Assembly: GCF_024699925.1 (NCBI RefSeq)
Contig: NZ_JAJOMX010000001.1
Coordinates: forward strand, 3,262,001 to 3,326,000
Length of the DNA stretch: 64,000 nucleotides
Direction of reading: 5' to 3'
From: Mesorhizobium sp. J428
GTDB lineage: Bacteria > Pseudomonadota > Alphaproteobacteria > Rhizobiales > Rhizobiaceae
Shown here: positions 41,402 through 50,999 of the stretch, in pieces
Numbering within the stretch: the stretch's first letter is position 1
How the letters are laid out: each line of letters begins with the position of its first letter
Notes under the pieces: generated by a model
What the model was told of the DNA's origin: nothing
What the model saw: the letters and a program-made list of their open reading frames with translations, nothing else
Databases searched by the model: none
Made by a program: the position numbers and the translations under genes

Positions 41402-41692
41402 ATGACCACCCGCACCACCCGATCTGAAAAGCTCGACCTGAGGCTCACGCCAGAGGCAAAGCGCGTCCTGGCAGCAGCGGCCGCCGCCGAACGACGCTCG
41501 GTCGGCGATTATGTCCTCGCCACCGCGCTCAGCCGCGCCGAGGAGACACTTGCTGACCGTCGCAGCTTCGGGCTCGACACAGAACGTTGGCAAGCCTTCG
41601 TATCGGCACTTGACGCACCGGTTCGCGACATGCCGCGTATGAGGAAATTGCTCAACGACCCAAGCATATTCTCCGGCAATGAAACCGCGTGA
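41402..41692 (+). CDS. tacA: DUF1778/TacA-type antitoxin
   Basis: 96 residues from ATG 41402. The ribbon-helix-helix N-terminus is visible (RSEKLDLRLTPEAKRVLAAA, then RSVGDYVLATALSRAEE). The C-terminal half wraps the toxin in known TacAT pairs. Its stop overlaps the toxin GTG (GTGA). It binds its own promoter and neutralises the acetyltransferase toxin. Confidence 0.85.
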   Translation: MTTRTTRSEKLDLRLTPEAKRVLAAAAAAERRSVGDYVLATALSRAEETLADRRSFGLDTERWQAFVSALDAPVRDMPRMRKLLNDPSIFSGNETA

Positions 41693-42180
41693 GCGTTTTC
41701 CGCATCGAAAAGCTGGTACGGCGGCACGCGGTCGACAGCTTCGACTGTGGTGAGGAGGCACTCAACCGCTTTCTGATCCGCTTTGCCCTTGGCAATCAGC
41801 AGGCGAGTGCTTCGCAGACCTATCTCGGACTGGTGGATGACGTTGTTATCGGCTTCTACACTCTGGTCGTGGGCGAAGTGGCATACATTGATGCCCCAGA
41901 GCGTCTGACCAAAGGGCTCGCCCGCCATCCCGTCCCGATAATGCTGCTAGCCCGTCTTGCCGTTCATCGCGGCTGGCAGGGCAGGGGTATCGGTGCTGGG
42001 CTCCTGCGCGATGCGGTCCTACGCACTCTCCAAGCAGCCGATATCGCTGGCATTCGTGCACTCGCCGTCCATGCCAAGGACGATGCTGCCCGTTCCTTCT
42101 ATCGCCGTTTCGATTTCGTAGAATCGCCCAGCGATCCGCTGCATCTCTTCGCGCTGATGAAGGATCTGCGCAGCCTGTAA
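41689..42180 (+). CDS. tacT: GNAT acetyltransferase toxin (TacT-like)
   Basis: 163 residues from GTG 41689. GNAT motifs: LLARLAVHRGWQGRGIGAGL is the acetyl-CoA-binding RxxGxG/A region, and DDAARSFYRRFDFVESPSDP is the C-terminal motif. In characterised homologues the toxin acetylates charged aminoacyl-tRNAs and blocks translation. The immediate antitoxin upstream makes the assignment strong. It probably stabilises the element. Confidence 0.86.
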   Translation: MSVFRIEKLVRRHAVDSFDCGEEALNRFLIRFALGNQQASASQTYLGLVDDVVIGFYTLVVGEVAYIDAPERLTKGLARHPVPIMLLARLAVHRGWQGRGIGAGLLRDAVLRTLQAADIAGIRALAVHAKDDAARSFYRRFDFVESPSDPLHLFALMKDLRSL

Positions 42181-42257
42181 CCAGCACCGCCGGTTCCGCT
42201 CAGGTCTCGATCGGGCATTTCGGCAGGAACGACACATTTTGCGCCAGGCAAGTGCCG

Positions 42258-43196
42258 TCAGGCTGCGTCCGGCCATTTGAAAGAGAACGCCCTCAAGCCA
42301 GGAGAGTCGAGGCGATCAGCGTGTTCAAAAGTGTCGGGGGCGCAACGCCCGTAGGCGGTGTGGACGGATTTGATCAAGATGAATGCCGCTGCGAGAGCGA
42401 CGATGGAGGCGAAGTTCTGCTTCATCTTCTCGCAGCGCAGGGCTATCCGCTTGAAGCGTTTGAGCTTTCCGACGGTTTGTTCGATGCGGGCGCGGCCCTT
42501 GTAGATGGCTTTCGCGAAGAAGCCGGGCTTGCCCCTCTCGTTGGCCTTGCGTGGAATGACCGGGATGATGTCGCGCGAACGCGCCGCCTGGCGGTTGGCC
42601 TTGCTGGCGTAACCCTTGTCGGCGACGGCGGCGCGCGGATCGACATCGGGGCCGAGCCCGAGCAGGATCGGGAAATGCGGGGCGTCGCCCTTCTCGCCGC
42701 CGGTGAGGTCGAAGGCGATGGGATGGCCGTCGAAGTCCGTCTTCACGTGGATTTTGGTCGAGAAGCCGCCGCGCGAGCGACCGAGCGCCTGACCCTTCTG
42801 CCCCCTTTTGCACCGGCAGCCGAGACATGGGCGCGCACGATGGTCGAGTCGAACATCTGCACCAGATGCACCGACGAAGACAGCGCGGCGAGGTGACCTG
42901 CTCAGCCGATCAAAGCGCTTCCACACACTGTTCCACTTGCCGAACCGCTCCGGTAGCGCGCGCCAAGCGATATTGTGGACCGAGAAATAGTGCATCGCCT
43001 CCAGGAACAGCCGATCGACCCTACCCTTGTCGCCCCGCCGTGGCAAGGAGGCGCGAAACACCTCCAGCGCCACCGACCAATCCGCTCCGCCATCTTCGTG
43101 GACATCGCCGACCTCCAAATCAGTCGGCTCTCCATGATTCAGACAAAGCGCATCAAAGGAATCCCCCGCGATCTTCATGCGGCAGTCCGTCCACAC
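42258..43196 (-). pseudogene. degraded IS5-family transposase
   Basis: The frame contains GRSRGGFSTKIHVKTDFDG, AVADKGYASKANRQAARSRD and ARIEQTVGKLKRFKRI, the DDE region of IS5-family transposases. The segment with the first Asp (SSSVHLVQMFDSTIVRAHVS) is in another frame between about 42808 and 42895. Two small indels therefore broke the gene, one at the G-run near 42808 and one near 42895. It lies directly beside the intact IS at 43203. Confidence 0.8.
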
Positions 43197-43202
43197 CGGC
43201 TA

Positions 43203-44036
43203 GGGTCAGGACTCATTGATCAGAGCCAGAAGATGACGGTGGCTGCGATGCAGATGGCCGAGAAGAAGGTGTGGGCGCATCGGTCGTAGCGGGTGGCGAC
43301 GCGTCGCCAGTCCTTGAGTTTGGCGAACAGGTTCTCGACCTTGTGGCGGTGGCGATAGAGGGCGGTGTCGTAGGCGTATGGGACTTTGCGGCTACGGCTG
43401 GATGGAATGCATGGCTCGATGCCTCTGGCTTCCAGTTCCTCGCGGAACCAGGTGCTGTCGTAGCCGCGATCAGCGATGAGATGAGAGGCGGGCGGCAAGG
43501 CGTCGAGCACCAGGCGGGCACCCTTGTGGTCGCTCATCTGGCCTTCCGACAGGAGCAGGATGATCGGCCGGCCGTCACCGTCGCAGACGGTGTGGAGCTT
43601 GGAGTTCAGTCCGCCCTTGGTGCGCCCGATACGACGGGGAACATCCCCTTTTTAAGCAGGCTCGCCGCCGTGCGATGAGCCTTCAGATGCGTCGCATCGA
43701 TCATGATGCGCTCGGGTTTCGGACCCTCGCCGGCAAGTCCGGCGAAGATGCGGTCGAAGACGCCGAGGCGGCTCCAGCGGATGAAGCGGTTGTAGAGCGT
43801 CTTGGGCGGGCCGTAGCCAGCCGGTGCGTCCTTCCACTGGAGACCGTTGCGGATCACGTAAACGATGCCGCTCACCACCCGCCGGTCATCGACCCGCGGA
43901 ACCCCGTGCGACAGCGGGAAGAATGGCGATATCCGCGCCATCTGGCGCTCGCTCAGCAGAAACAGATCACCCATCACGGCCTCCTTCTCGGAGACCGTCA
44001 ATCACAATTCAATCGGAATTAATAGGTCCTGAGCCT
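43203..44036 (-). mobile_element. IS5-family (IS427-type) insertion sequence, 834 bp
   Basis: Imperfect terminal inverted repeats GG(G/C)TCAGGAC...ATT.AT lie at both ends, and the flanking dinucleotide TA is duplicated (43201-43202 and 44037-44038). It contains one transposase split over two frames, as is usual for the group. It lies between the older IS5 remnant and the exopolysaccharide-type membrane protein gene. Confidence 0.85.
43220..44001 (-). CDS. IS427-type transposase, two frames joined by probable -1 frameshifting
   Basis: The first frame starts at 44001 (core MGDLFLLSERQMARISPFF; PERIMIDATHLKAHR carries the first catalytic Asp) and ends at 43606. The second frame continues KGGLNSKLHTVCDGDGRPII ... 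LIADRGYDSTWFREEL (second Asp) ... RHRHKVENLFAKLKDWRR (Glu) to 43220. The overlap holds an A5G4 run at 43646-43654 (minus strand AAAAAGGGG), the likely slip site. The catalytic triad is complete when joined, so the element may be active. Confidence 0.8.
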
Positions 44037-44043
44037 AGATCCG

Positions 44044-44472
44044 TTGTACAGTTCCTATTCGGACCGTTTCAGCCAGTTTCTTATCGCGAATACAATTGTC
44101 GCTGGAGCAGCGATTGCAATCGTGCGAGTTCCGGGAGATGTGAGAAACATGTCTTTCATCTTCTCGGCTTGGCTCAGCATCAAACATGTCATTGAGATCG
44201 CGCTGCCATTTTCGCATGATGCATTGCACGTTCACGCCGGCCTGCTGATTTTTCTCACGGCATTGGTGCTCATCAGGCAGCCTCGGATCGCATGGACCTT
44301 ATGCCTCGGTCTCGCGGCCTGGAATGAGGTGGTCGACCTTATGGCGCCTTACAATACGTTCGCGCCAACGGACTTTTGGTTGCGAGAAGCTGGTCCCGAC
44401 CTGTTTAACACAATGATATGGCCGACGATCATCCTCGTGATTATAAAATGCCGCAAGGATATTCGTCATTGA
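44044..44472 (+). CDS. four-span membrane protein of unknown function
   Basis: 142 residues if read from TTG 44044, six bases past the IS end and its TA duplicate; ATG 44149 (MSFIFSAWLSIKHVIEIALP) may be the real start, or the gene may be 5'-truncated by the IS. About four hydrophobic helices are visible (FLIANTIVAGAAIAIV, GLLIFLTALVLIRQP, IAWTLCLGLAAWNEVVDL, DLFNTMIWPTIILVII). Similar small membrane proteins occur beside exopolysaccharide genes, which fits the remnants downstream. Confidence 0.5.
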   Translation: MYSSYSDRFSQFLIANTIVAGAAIAIVRVPGDVRNMSFIFSAWLSIKHVIEIALPFSHDALHVHAGLLIFLTALVLIRQPRIAWTLCLGLAAWNEVVDLMAPYNTFAPTDFWLREAGPDLFNTMIWPTIILVIIKCRKDIRH

Positions 44473-44936
44473 CTTGACCGATCATATCTCTCTGTTCTGT
44501 GGGCTGATCGGCCTCAAAACCGGTCGTTTTTTCACTCAAGAGACAGCAGTCCGTCGAATGCCTAGGGGCCATGCCCGCATCGATTCTTTGTTTGTTAGCG
44601 CGTAGTAGTATAGTTTGTCGGCGACGATACCCAGAGACGAGATCCGGGCCTTTGCAGACATTCACGCCGACAAATAATGCTATATCGTGATAGTGCGTTC
44701 AGCGCCGACTTGTAATCACAATCTATATCTCCTTTCTGCTTCAACGCAGCGAGGCGTAGCACTTTCGTCAGTGGGATTCGACAGCGTTGACGCGTCGTGC
44801 TTCACTTGACACAGCGGGATTTCAATAACAGTGCGTGGAGCCGCGTCGATATCCGCCGACTTCGCTGCCGTCTGTCGTGGCGGCAATCGATCGTCATCGA
44901 ATATGGCTTTCCGACGTTGGACCGCCGAGAGGTAGG
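44473..44936. other. 464-bp stretch without a recognised gene
   Basis: AT-richer DNA with short open frames on both strands, none with protein-like composition and a ribosome site. Probably degenerate or regulatory sequence between the IS and the 38-residue frame. Confidence 0.35.
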
Positions 44937-45053
44937 ATGAGATACAATTGGGATCGATCACCGACCTTTTGGGAACGTCATCGGGCCAAGGTGATCGCTA
45001 TGGCGATCATCGGAGTGAGCGGGGCAACCTTGATTTGGGGCGGCCTCATCTAG
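44937..45053 (+). CDS. 38-residue single-span protein
   Basis: MRYNWDRSPTFWERHRAKVI begins a frame that ends with a hydrophobic helix (AMAIIGVSGATLIWGGLI). A GAGAGGTAGG purine tract precedes the ATG. It could be a real small membrane protein or a remnant. Unknown function. Confidence 0.35.
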   Translation: MRYNWDRSPTFWERHRAKVIAMAIIGVSGATLIWGGLI

Positions 45054-45159
45054 GCCATCGCAGCGTGGTCATCGCCATGCTGTGGCCTGTGTCAAAGGTC
45101 GGCGATATCCCCCAATGTTGGCACCCGTCCTTGGTGGCAAGGGCGCTGCTAACTCGACG

Positions 45160-45295
45160 GGATGAAGAATCTCGCTTGTCGTCTTCTATCAGGATCTGGA
45201 ATTCGAGCACGTGAACGACCAGACTGGCGAGGTCGAGCAGATGGAAAGGCTGATTGCGCGAGTTCCGTTCAACGCGGCACAAGTCTGCTCTCCTA
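45160..45295 (+). pseudogene. fragment of a second ardC-like gene
   Basis: The DNA encodes VFYQDLEFEHVNDQTGEVEQ and RLIARVPFNAAQV, closely matching VFYKELEFEQMNEQTGATEQ and the following FNAAQV of the main ardC at 51253, with small deletions that break the frame. Only this ~135-bp middle piece remains. Confidence 0.7.
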
Positions 45296-45486
45296 CCCAA
45301 CACGGATCAGCCTTTATTGCGCGAATCCGCCTTTGCACCGATCGAGTGTGCGGAAGCTTCGGCAAGGCTACCACCGCAAATATCAAGGATGGCAAAAGAA
45401 AATCTATCCGGATATTTTACTATTTTGTAATGAATATAAATACCATATAATACTGGTACAATTTTAACAAAACAATAGAATTCCAC

Positions 45487-46061
45487 GTGAATCATCGCAG
45501 TTGTTACGTATTAATTTCGATTATTTGCTTTACCCCTGCTCCTGCGGGCGGGGCGGTTGTCACATGGTCTGGTGTGACCAGCTCCCACTGGACCGAAGCC
45601 ACCAACTGGGTCGGCGGTGCCGTGCCGGGTAATGTGGATACGGCATTCGTGGATGCCGCGCCGACAGCGGCTGTCGATGGTGTTGCGGCCGCTGCCGTTG
45701 CGAATGTTTATGTTGGCAATGCCAACGGTAGTAACGGTTCCCTGTCCCTTCTAAATGGCGGGACGATGAACAGCGGCGGGGAAATCCGCATCGGCAATAG
45801 CGGCACGGGAACACTAACGGTCGAGGATGGGGCAGCAGCTTCTGCCGGCACACTCCTTTACGTCGGCAATAACAACGGATCGAACGGGACACTGACCATC
45901 TCAAGTGGCGGTGAGGTTAGCAGTGCCCAGTCATGCGTACATCGGTGCTGCCGCTGGCAATGCGGGGTACGGCGACGGTGACGGGGCACGGGATCCGAAT
46001 TGAGTAGCGATGCGATGTTGTTTGTCGGCAACGGCGGCACGGGAACGCTGACGGTTCAGAA
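45487..46061 (+). pseudogene. beta-repeat surface/autotransporter-like protein, broken
   Basis: A signal-like N-terminus (CYVLISIICFTPAPAGGAVV) is followed by W.GVTSSHWTEATNWVGGAVPG and repeated beta-strand units ([49 protein letters not shown]), typical of passenger domains of autotransporter-like proteins. The frame shifts at about 45930-45990 (stop at 45981), and the gene is cut by the IS3 element at 46062. No C-terminal barrel or sorting signal is left. Confidence 0.65.
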
Positions 46062-46111
46062 TGAACCGCGCCGGGTTGATCGGAGGCTCCAATCCTTGAG
46101 AAGGTGGAGCC

Positions 46112-46441
46112 ATGACAAGCAAGACAACGAACAGGTTTTCTCCCGAGGTCCGTGCCCGCGCGGTGCGGCTGGTTCTGGATCACGAAGGCGAGCACACCTC
46201 GCGGTGGGCGGCGGTGTCGTCGATCGCCGCCAAGATCGGCTGCACGGCGCAGACGTTGCATGAGTGGGTGAAGAAGGCCGAGCGCGATAGCGGCGTTCGC
46301 GCCGGTGTGCCTACGGATGTGGCGACGAAGCTCAAGGCTCTGGAACGCGAGAACCGCGAGCTTCGGCAAGCCAACGAGATCCTGCGCAAGGCGAGCGCGT
46401 ATTTTGCCCAGGCGGAGCTCGACCGCCGGTTCAGGCCATGA
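46112..46441 (+). CDS. IS3-family transposase OrfA
   Basis: 109 residues. A helix-turn-helix N-terminus ([38 protein letters not shown]) is followed by a leucine-zipper-like coiled coil ([20 protein letters not shown]) and the typical end [13 protein letters not shown]. It binds the IS ends. It overlaps OrfB by 4 bp, and a fusion by -1 frameshifting is usual for IS3. Confidence 0.9.
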   Translation: MTSKTTNRFSPEVRARAVRLVLDHEGEHTSRWAAVSSIAAKIGCTAQTLHEWVKKAERDSGVRAGVPTDVATKLKALERENRELRQANEILRKASAYFAQAELDRRFRP

Positions 46442-47343
46442 TCGCGTTCATCGACGATCATCGTGGGGCGCATGGGGTCGAGCCGATCTGCAAGGTGCTG
46501 CCGATTGCCCCGTCGACCTACCATGACCGTGTCGCCAAGCGCGTCGATCCCTCCCGGCTGTCGGTTCGGGCAAGACGGGATGCAGCCTTGAAGGATGAGG
46601 TTCGCCGCGTGTTCGAGGCTAACTTCCGCGTCTACGGCGTTCGCAAGGTCTGGCGCCAGTTGCAGCGCGAGGGCTTCGATGTTGCCCGCTGCACGGTTGC
46701 CCGCCTGATGAAGGCCATGGGTCTCGAAGGCATCATCCGCGGCAAGCCGCTCCGCACCACGGTGAGCGACAAGGCCGCACCTTGTCCGCTCGATCACGTC
46801 AATCGCCAGTTCCATGCCCCGGCACCGAACATGCTGTGGGTCTCCGACTTCACCTACGTCGCGACCTGGACCGGCTTCGTCTATGTCGCCTTTGTCATCG
46901 ACACTTATGCGAGAAGGATCGTCGGCTGGCGGGTGAGCCGGACGGCGCATGCGAGCTTCGTCCTGGACGCTCTGGAACAGGCTCTCCACGATCGGCGGCC
47001 AATCCATCGCGGTGGGCTCGTGCACCATAGTGATAGAGGCAGCCAATACGTCAGCATTCGATACACCGAGCGCCTGGCGGAAGCCGGCGTCGAGCCGTCG
47101 GTCGGCAGCGTCGGCGACAGCTATGACAACGCTCTCGCCGAAACCATCAACGGTCTCTACAAGGCCGAGGTGATCCACCGACGCGGACCATGGCGCTCAT
47201 TCGAGGCAGTCGAGTTCGCGACGTTGGAATGGGTGGACTGGTTCAACAATCGCCGGCTGCTGGAGCCCATCGGCAACATCCCGCCGGCGGAAGCCGAGGA
47301 ACGCTACTACGCCATGCTGGTAGAACCAGCCATGGCCGCGTGA
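46438..47343 (+). CDS. IS3-family transposase OrfB (DDE integrase)
   Basis: 301 residues. DDE domain: [20 protein letters not shown] (first Asp), [19 protein letters not shown] (second Asp), and [20 protein letters not shown] (Glu). The N-terminal part has the HTH_21-type region [16 protein letters not shown]. All catalytic residues are present, so the element may be active. Confidence 0.92.
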   Translation: MIAFIDDHRGAHGVEPICKVLPIAPSTYHDRVAKRVDPSRLSVRARRDAALKDEVRRVFEANFRVYGVRKVWRQLQREGFDVARCTVARLMKAMGLEGIIRGKPLRTTVSDKAAPCPLDHVNRQFHAPAPNMLWVSDFTYVATWTGFVYVAFVIDTYARRIVGWRVSRTAHASFVLDALEQALHDRRPIHRGGLVHHSDRGSQYVSIRYTERLAEAGVEPSVGSVGDSYDNALAETINGLYKAEVIHRRGPWRSFEAVEFATLEWVDWFNNRRLLEPIGNIPPAEAEERYYAMLVEPAMAA

Positions 47344-47382
47344 CTCAAACGAAACGGCCTCCGGAAAACCCGGCGCGGTTCA

Positions 47383-48221
47383 CAATAGAGGAAAGGGGCT
47401 TCTCGCAAGCCTTGGCTGACCCAAAATCAGGGCTGTCTGAATCTTATCGATCGTTGAGAACATCTCTGCAGTTTTCTGGAACGGACGGTGCTCCACGGAC
47501 GTTGCTCGTGACCAGTTCTGAGCCTTCAGAGGGAAAGTCGACCACCGTATTCAAGCTGGCAGAAGACTTTGCCTCGCTCGGGGCTAATGTGATCGTCGTC
47601 GACGCGGATATGCGAAAGCCTAGCGCTCATCGGATATTTGGCGTCGACAATGCTATCGGTCTCAGCAATGTGCTGACCAGCACGTTCCGTCGGGAGGATA
47701 TGGGCAAACTGATTAAGCGAAAGGAGCGAATTAGCATAATTACCGCTGGAACGATCCCGCCAAATCCCGCTGACCTTCTGTCATCGACGCGGATGAGCTT
47801 GCTGTTGGAGAATCTCGGCCGGAAGTATGACATCGTCTTGGTTGACGCCCCTCCGATCATCGGTCTGTCGGATGCACCAATCTTGAGCCGTTTGACAGAG
47901 GCAACGCTTCTTGTGGTCTCGACAAACCAGGTAACACGGAAGTCAGCCCGCACTGCGTTGAAACGGATACGCGCCGCTGGCGCAAACGTGGTTGGTGCGG
48001 CTATGACAAAGTTCGCAGTTGGAAAGTTCGACTATAATTACAGCTATAAATACCTGAACTACAACTACTACAATTATGGTAGCGACCTGCCACAATTGGC
48101 CGGCGCGACCTTCAAGGATACGGAAACTCGAGATGCGAGCAATTGGTCGTTGGGCGCTCTTTTTGGGCGCCTGCGTCAGCAGTTTGGGAATATCGCTGAT
48201 CGCATCAAGTCGGTTTCTTGA
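47383..48221 (+). pseudogene. exopolysaccharide tyrosine autokinase (BY-kinase), 5'-truncated
   Basis: Only the cytoplasmic kinase domain remains (from SESYRSLRTSLQFSG). Walker A is TSSEPSEGKSTT, Walker A' VIVVDADMRKPS and Walker B DIVLVDAPPI. The C-terminal tyrosine cluster (FDYNYSYKYLNYNYYNYG) is where autophosphorylation occurs. The periplasmic Wzz-like part that should precede it is missing, cut at the IS3 edge. The open frame upstream is IS sequence. Such kinases regulate polymer chain length and export. Confidence 0.8.
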
Positions 48222-49353
48222 GAGCGATCGACCCTACCTCGCATCGACAATCTACCCGCTAAATGTTGAAGCGGTGCTGACGCTTGTAGTCAGGGCCTTG
48301 AGCTCGGAGAGCGCAGCGCAGCGATTGGACGACTTCGAAGAGCAAATACGACGACAGATCCCCACAAACGCTGGAGACGCTCGTCTTTACAGCGTTTTAG
48401 GTGAAATCTATCGTCAAAGAGGGAACACTGCTGCCGCCAATGCGATGTTCGGTCATGCGCTCCATCTGGCGAAGACGGAGGTTAATGCGCTAAAGTGGGA
48501 CATCCTTCGCCTGCTGACGGATGGCGACTATGCAAGCGCCTTGAACCAACTCGACGTCATGTTCCGCCGTTGGCCCGATAATATTGTGTCAATTGCACCA
48601 GTCCTGCCGGAAGTATTCTCCGACCAGGAGGCCTATCCGCTGCTTCTTCGTAGGCTTGAGCAGTTGCCTCCTTGGAGGATTGCTCTATTGCGGGCTTTGA
48701 GTGCCGGCAACGGTCCTAACCTAGATTTTGCGTCTCAACTCATAATAGATCTGACTCCTGGAGCGGCGCCGCCATCGAATGCCGAAATAGCGCAGATTAC
48801 GTCACCGCTATTTTCGCAGAAACAATACGATGCAGCATATCTAACCTTCTTGCTCACACTCTCGCCCGAGCAGCGACCATTATCGGGTTTTATATTTAAT
48901 GGTTCTTTCGCTGGCAGCCCTTCGGCAAGGCATTTCGACTGGAATCTTCGCTCTCAGCCGGGAGTTAAAGTAAATTTTGGATCGCCATCGACCGGACTTT
49001 CAATCGAGTTTGCCAACACGCCAGTCCGGGGCATCGGCGTAGAGCAATACCTTAGTCTCCCGCCCGGCGATTATCAGTTCGAAGCTAATATGTCGGCTGA
49101 GGCCGCGCATTTACCGAAGTCGCTCTTCTGGACAATCGATTGTGCCGATCCGACTTCAAGAGTTCTTTCACTCGAGATAGATTCAGGTGACTATCGCGAT
49201 CGAGTTAAGCATGGCAAGTTTTCTGTCATTCCTGGAAGCTGTCGGCTGTACGTTTTGAGGCTTCAGACCACGGCATTGGCAGAGAACTGGAACGATAGGT
49301 ATCGGGGACGCGTGTTTGCGAAAAATGTTAGAATAGAGACCGTCCCGCTATGA
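48133..49353 (+). CDS. TPR-like exported protein of an exopolysaccharide locus
   Basis: 406 residues from ATG 48133; the start overlaps the kinase gene by 89 bp. An N-terminal signal/anchor (WALFLGACVSSLGISLIASS) is followed by a TPR-like helical half (ARLYSVLGEIYRQRGNTAAAN, then ALHLAKTEVNALKWDILRLL) and a beta-rich C-terminal half (YLSLPPGDYQFEANMSAEAA, LFWTIDCAD). It probably lies in the periplasm and assists polymer assembly. The family was not recognised by name. Confidence 0.6.
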   Translation: MRAIGRWALFLGACVSSLGISLIASSRFLESDRPYLASTIYPLNVEAVLTLVVRALSSESAAQRLDDFEEQIRRQIPTNAGDARLYSVLGEIYRQRGNTAAANAMFGHALHLAKTEVNALKWDILRLLTDGDYASALNQLDVMFRRWPDNIVSIAPVLPEVFSDQEAYPLLLRRLEQLPPWRIALLRALSAGNGPNLDFASQLIIDLTPGAAPPSNAEIAQITSPLFSQKQYDAAYLTFLLTLSPEQRPLSGFIFNGSFAGSPSARHFDWNLRSQPGVKVNFGSPSTGLSIEFANTPVRGIGVEQYLSLPPGDYQFEANMSAEAAHLPKSLFWTIDCADPTSRVLSLEIDSGDYRDRVKHGKFSVIPGSCRLYVLRLQTTALAENWNDRYRGRVFAKNVRIETVPL

Positions 49354-50630
49354 GCTTTGAACGGAGCCGCATTCGAAAACTACTTCTTGGAGTATGTATC
49401 ATCGTTTGCTTGTTGTTTGGGGGAGGTACTGAGCGAGGATTGATGGTAGAATATGCGCTTCAGATTCTAACGATCTTTTGCGCAACTTTTGTTTTGATTT
49501 ATCGACCGTGGTCGAAATCAACACAGTTGGGATTCGCCTTTTTCTTTTTACTGCTCGCTATTGGTTTCGGCCAGTTGATACCTTTGCCATTTTCCCTGCT
49601 CGAGTCCTCACGTCCGATTGGCCTTCTTCCCTATGGTGAGGCTGGATCAGCGACTATTCTAGCCCCGATCAGCCTCAGTGTGTCACGTACGCTCGAGGCT
49701 ACGGTTTTTGCTTTTGGTACCGATCTTGTTTTTCTCTGCGGCAACAAGCTTGGCTGATGACGAACTGGCGGGGCTTATTCCATTTTTTATGATTGGAATT
49801 ATCTGCAATTTAATTGCAGCACTCTTGCAATACTCATTTAGTGCGAATGCGACCCTGAGTGATATTCTCGGATATAGAACAATGATTGGTATGTTTGCAA
49901 ACGTTAATCATTTTTCAACACTTGTATTTGCGAGTATTCCAATATTTGTTTATAGTGGGGTATTTCTGCGGAGACGAATTTTTTCTGTTGTGTGCCTTTC
50001 GCTGATATTCCTAATATTGCTAGCTGCGGGATCTCGAGCTGGAATTCTGATCGGAATGGGAGCCCTATTTGTTTCAATTGCCTCCCTTCTTTGGCGAGGG
50101 CGAATGAGCTCGGGAATCACCCTTGCTTTGATTATCATGCTGGCAATCTACGGTTATGGTGCACTCTCTAAACTTGGCGAGGAGGGTATTGGCCTCGACG
50201 CTATACGCGGTGATATCGCGCATACGACGTTGGAAGCTGTTAGGGACAATTATTTGTTCGGTGTGGGTTTCGGAACCTTTGATCTGAGTACCCAGTCTAT
50301 GAGAAAGCCGAAAACATAATGTCGTTATATATCAATCATGCACACAATGATTTTCTGGAGATCATTCTAGAAGGCGGTCTGGCTGCGGCGGCTCTGCTCG
50401 TCGCCTATGCCGTGGCTCTATCCATTCGTTGGATCTACGTTGGACGCGCGGCTCTTCAGCGATTGGTCATTCTATCAATCGCCTTCATTGCGCTTCATTC
50501 GATGGTCGACTATCCGCTTCGGACAATGGCGGTCGCCATCACTTTCGCCTTTATGAACGCTCTTTTCTTCTCGACTATAGGGGCAAATGCAAGCCGATCA
50601 GCTCGTCCGCTTCCTCCGAGTGAACGATGA
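49350..50630 (+). pseudogene. O-antigen ligase/polymerase-family membrane protein, two frameshifts
   Basis: Three frames together make one multi-span protein of about 425 residues. The first (from 49350) reads GVCIIVCLLFGGGTERGLMV and ends after SRTLEATVFAF. The second continues LLLVPILFFSAATSLADDEL ... FLILLAAGSRAGILIGMGAL ... YLFGVGFGTFDL. The third gives YINHAHNDFLEIILEGGLAA to 50630. Breaks lie near 49705-49715 and 50285-50290. The HAHNDFLE and SRAG motifs are typical of Wzy/WaaL proteins. The DNA is AT-richer than its surroundings. Probably inactive. Confidence 0.75.
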
Positions 50631-50759
50631 GCCTTCAACGACAGCTGTGAAGCGCATAGGTAGAACTCTGACCATCTTCTTCGCGCCGGTCTGACAGAGC
50701 ACCTTGGAGGAGATACTCGCGCTGGGCGTAGTGGTGTCGGCGGTAGCGTGTCGGCGCGG

Positions 50760-50955
50760 TCGTAGCCCTCCGATGAGGGCCACGGTCATGCTGTTTTGAG
50801 TTTGGCATCGATGTAGGTGCCAACTCCTCGGGAGCAACTCGCTAAGGTGGCTCTGCGGAGTGTCGGTGATACGCGCAGGGACATCGGCGAGCTGGCGAGC
50901 TAACCCTGCGGATCGATGTTATTGAGCTTGGCAGTGCCGATGAGGCTTCGTTGAT
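50760..50955 (-). pseudogene. IS66-family transposase C-terminal remnant
   Basis: Antisense reading gives IGTAKLNNIDPQ and then, after a frame change, LADVPARITDTPQSHLSELL, matching the extreme C-terminus of IS66 TnpC. Nothing else of the element is clear in 50635-51000. Confidence 0.7.
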
Positions 50956-50999
50956 GGCGCCCGCTTGGCATGCGATCTGATCCGACACAGTGCCAACTC

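Larger units (their letters stand above)
46062..47382 (+). mobile_element. IS3-family insertion sequence, 1321 bp
   Basis: Terminal inverted repeats TGAACCGCGCCGGGTT...CGGAGGC match at both ends. Two transposase genes overlap by 4 bp. The flanking 3-bp sequences (GAA left, CAA right) differ, so no target duplication is visible. This suggests a deletion or recombination that joined two unrelated gene fragments at this copy. Confidence 0.85.

Noticed and set aside
42258..43196. Intact IS5 transposase of 312 residues
   Set aside because: The frame is open by chance, but the first catalytic Asp segment (VQMFDSTIVRAH) is in another frame, so the protein is broken in two places.
44488..44665. Minus-strand small frame between the IS and the 38-residue gene
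   Set aside because: No ribosome site, no protein-like pattern, and no neighbour linkage.
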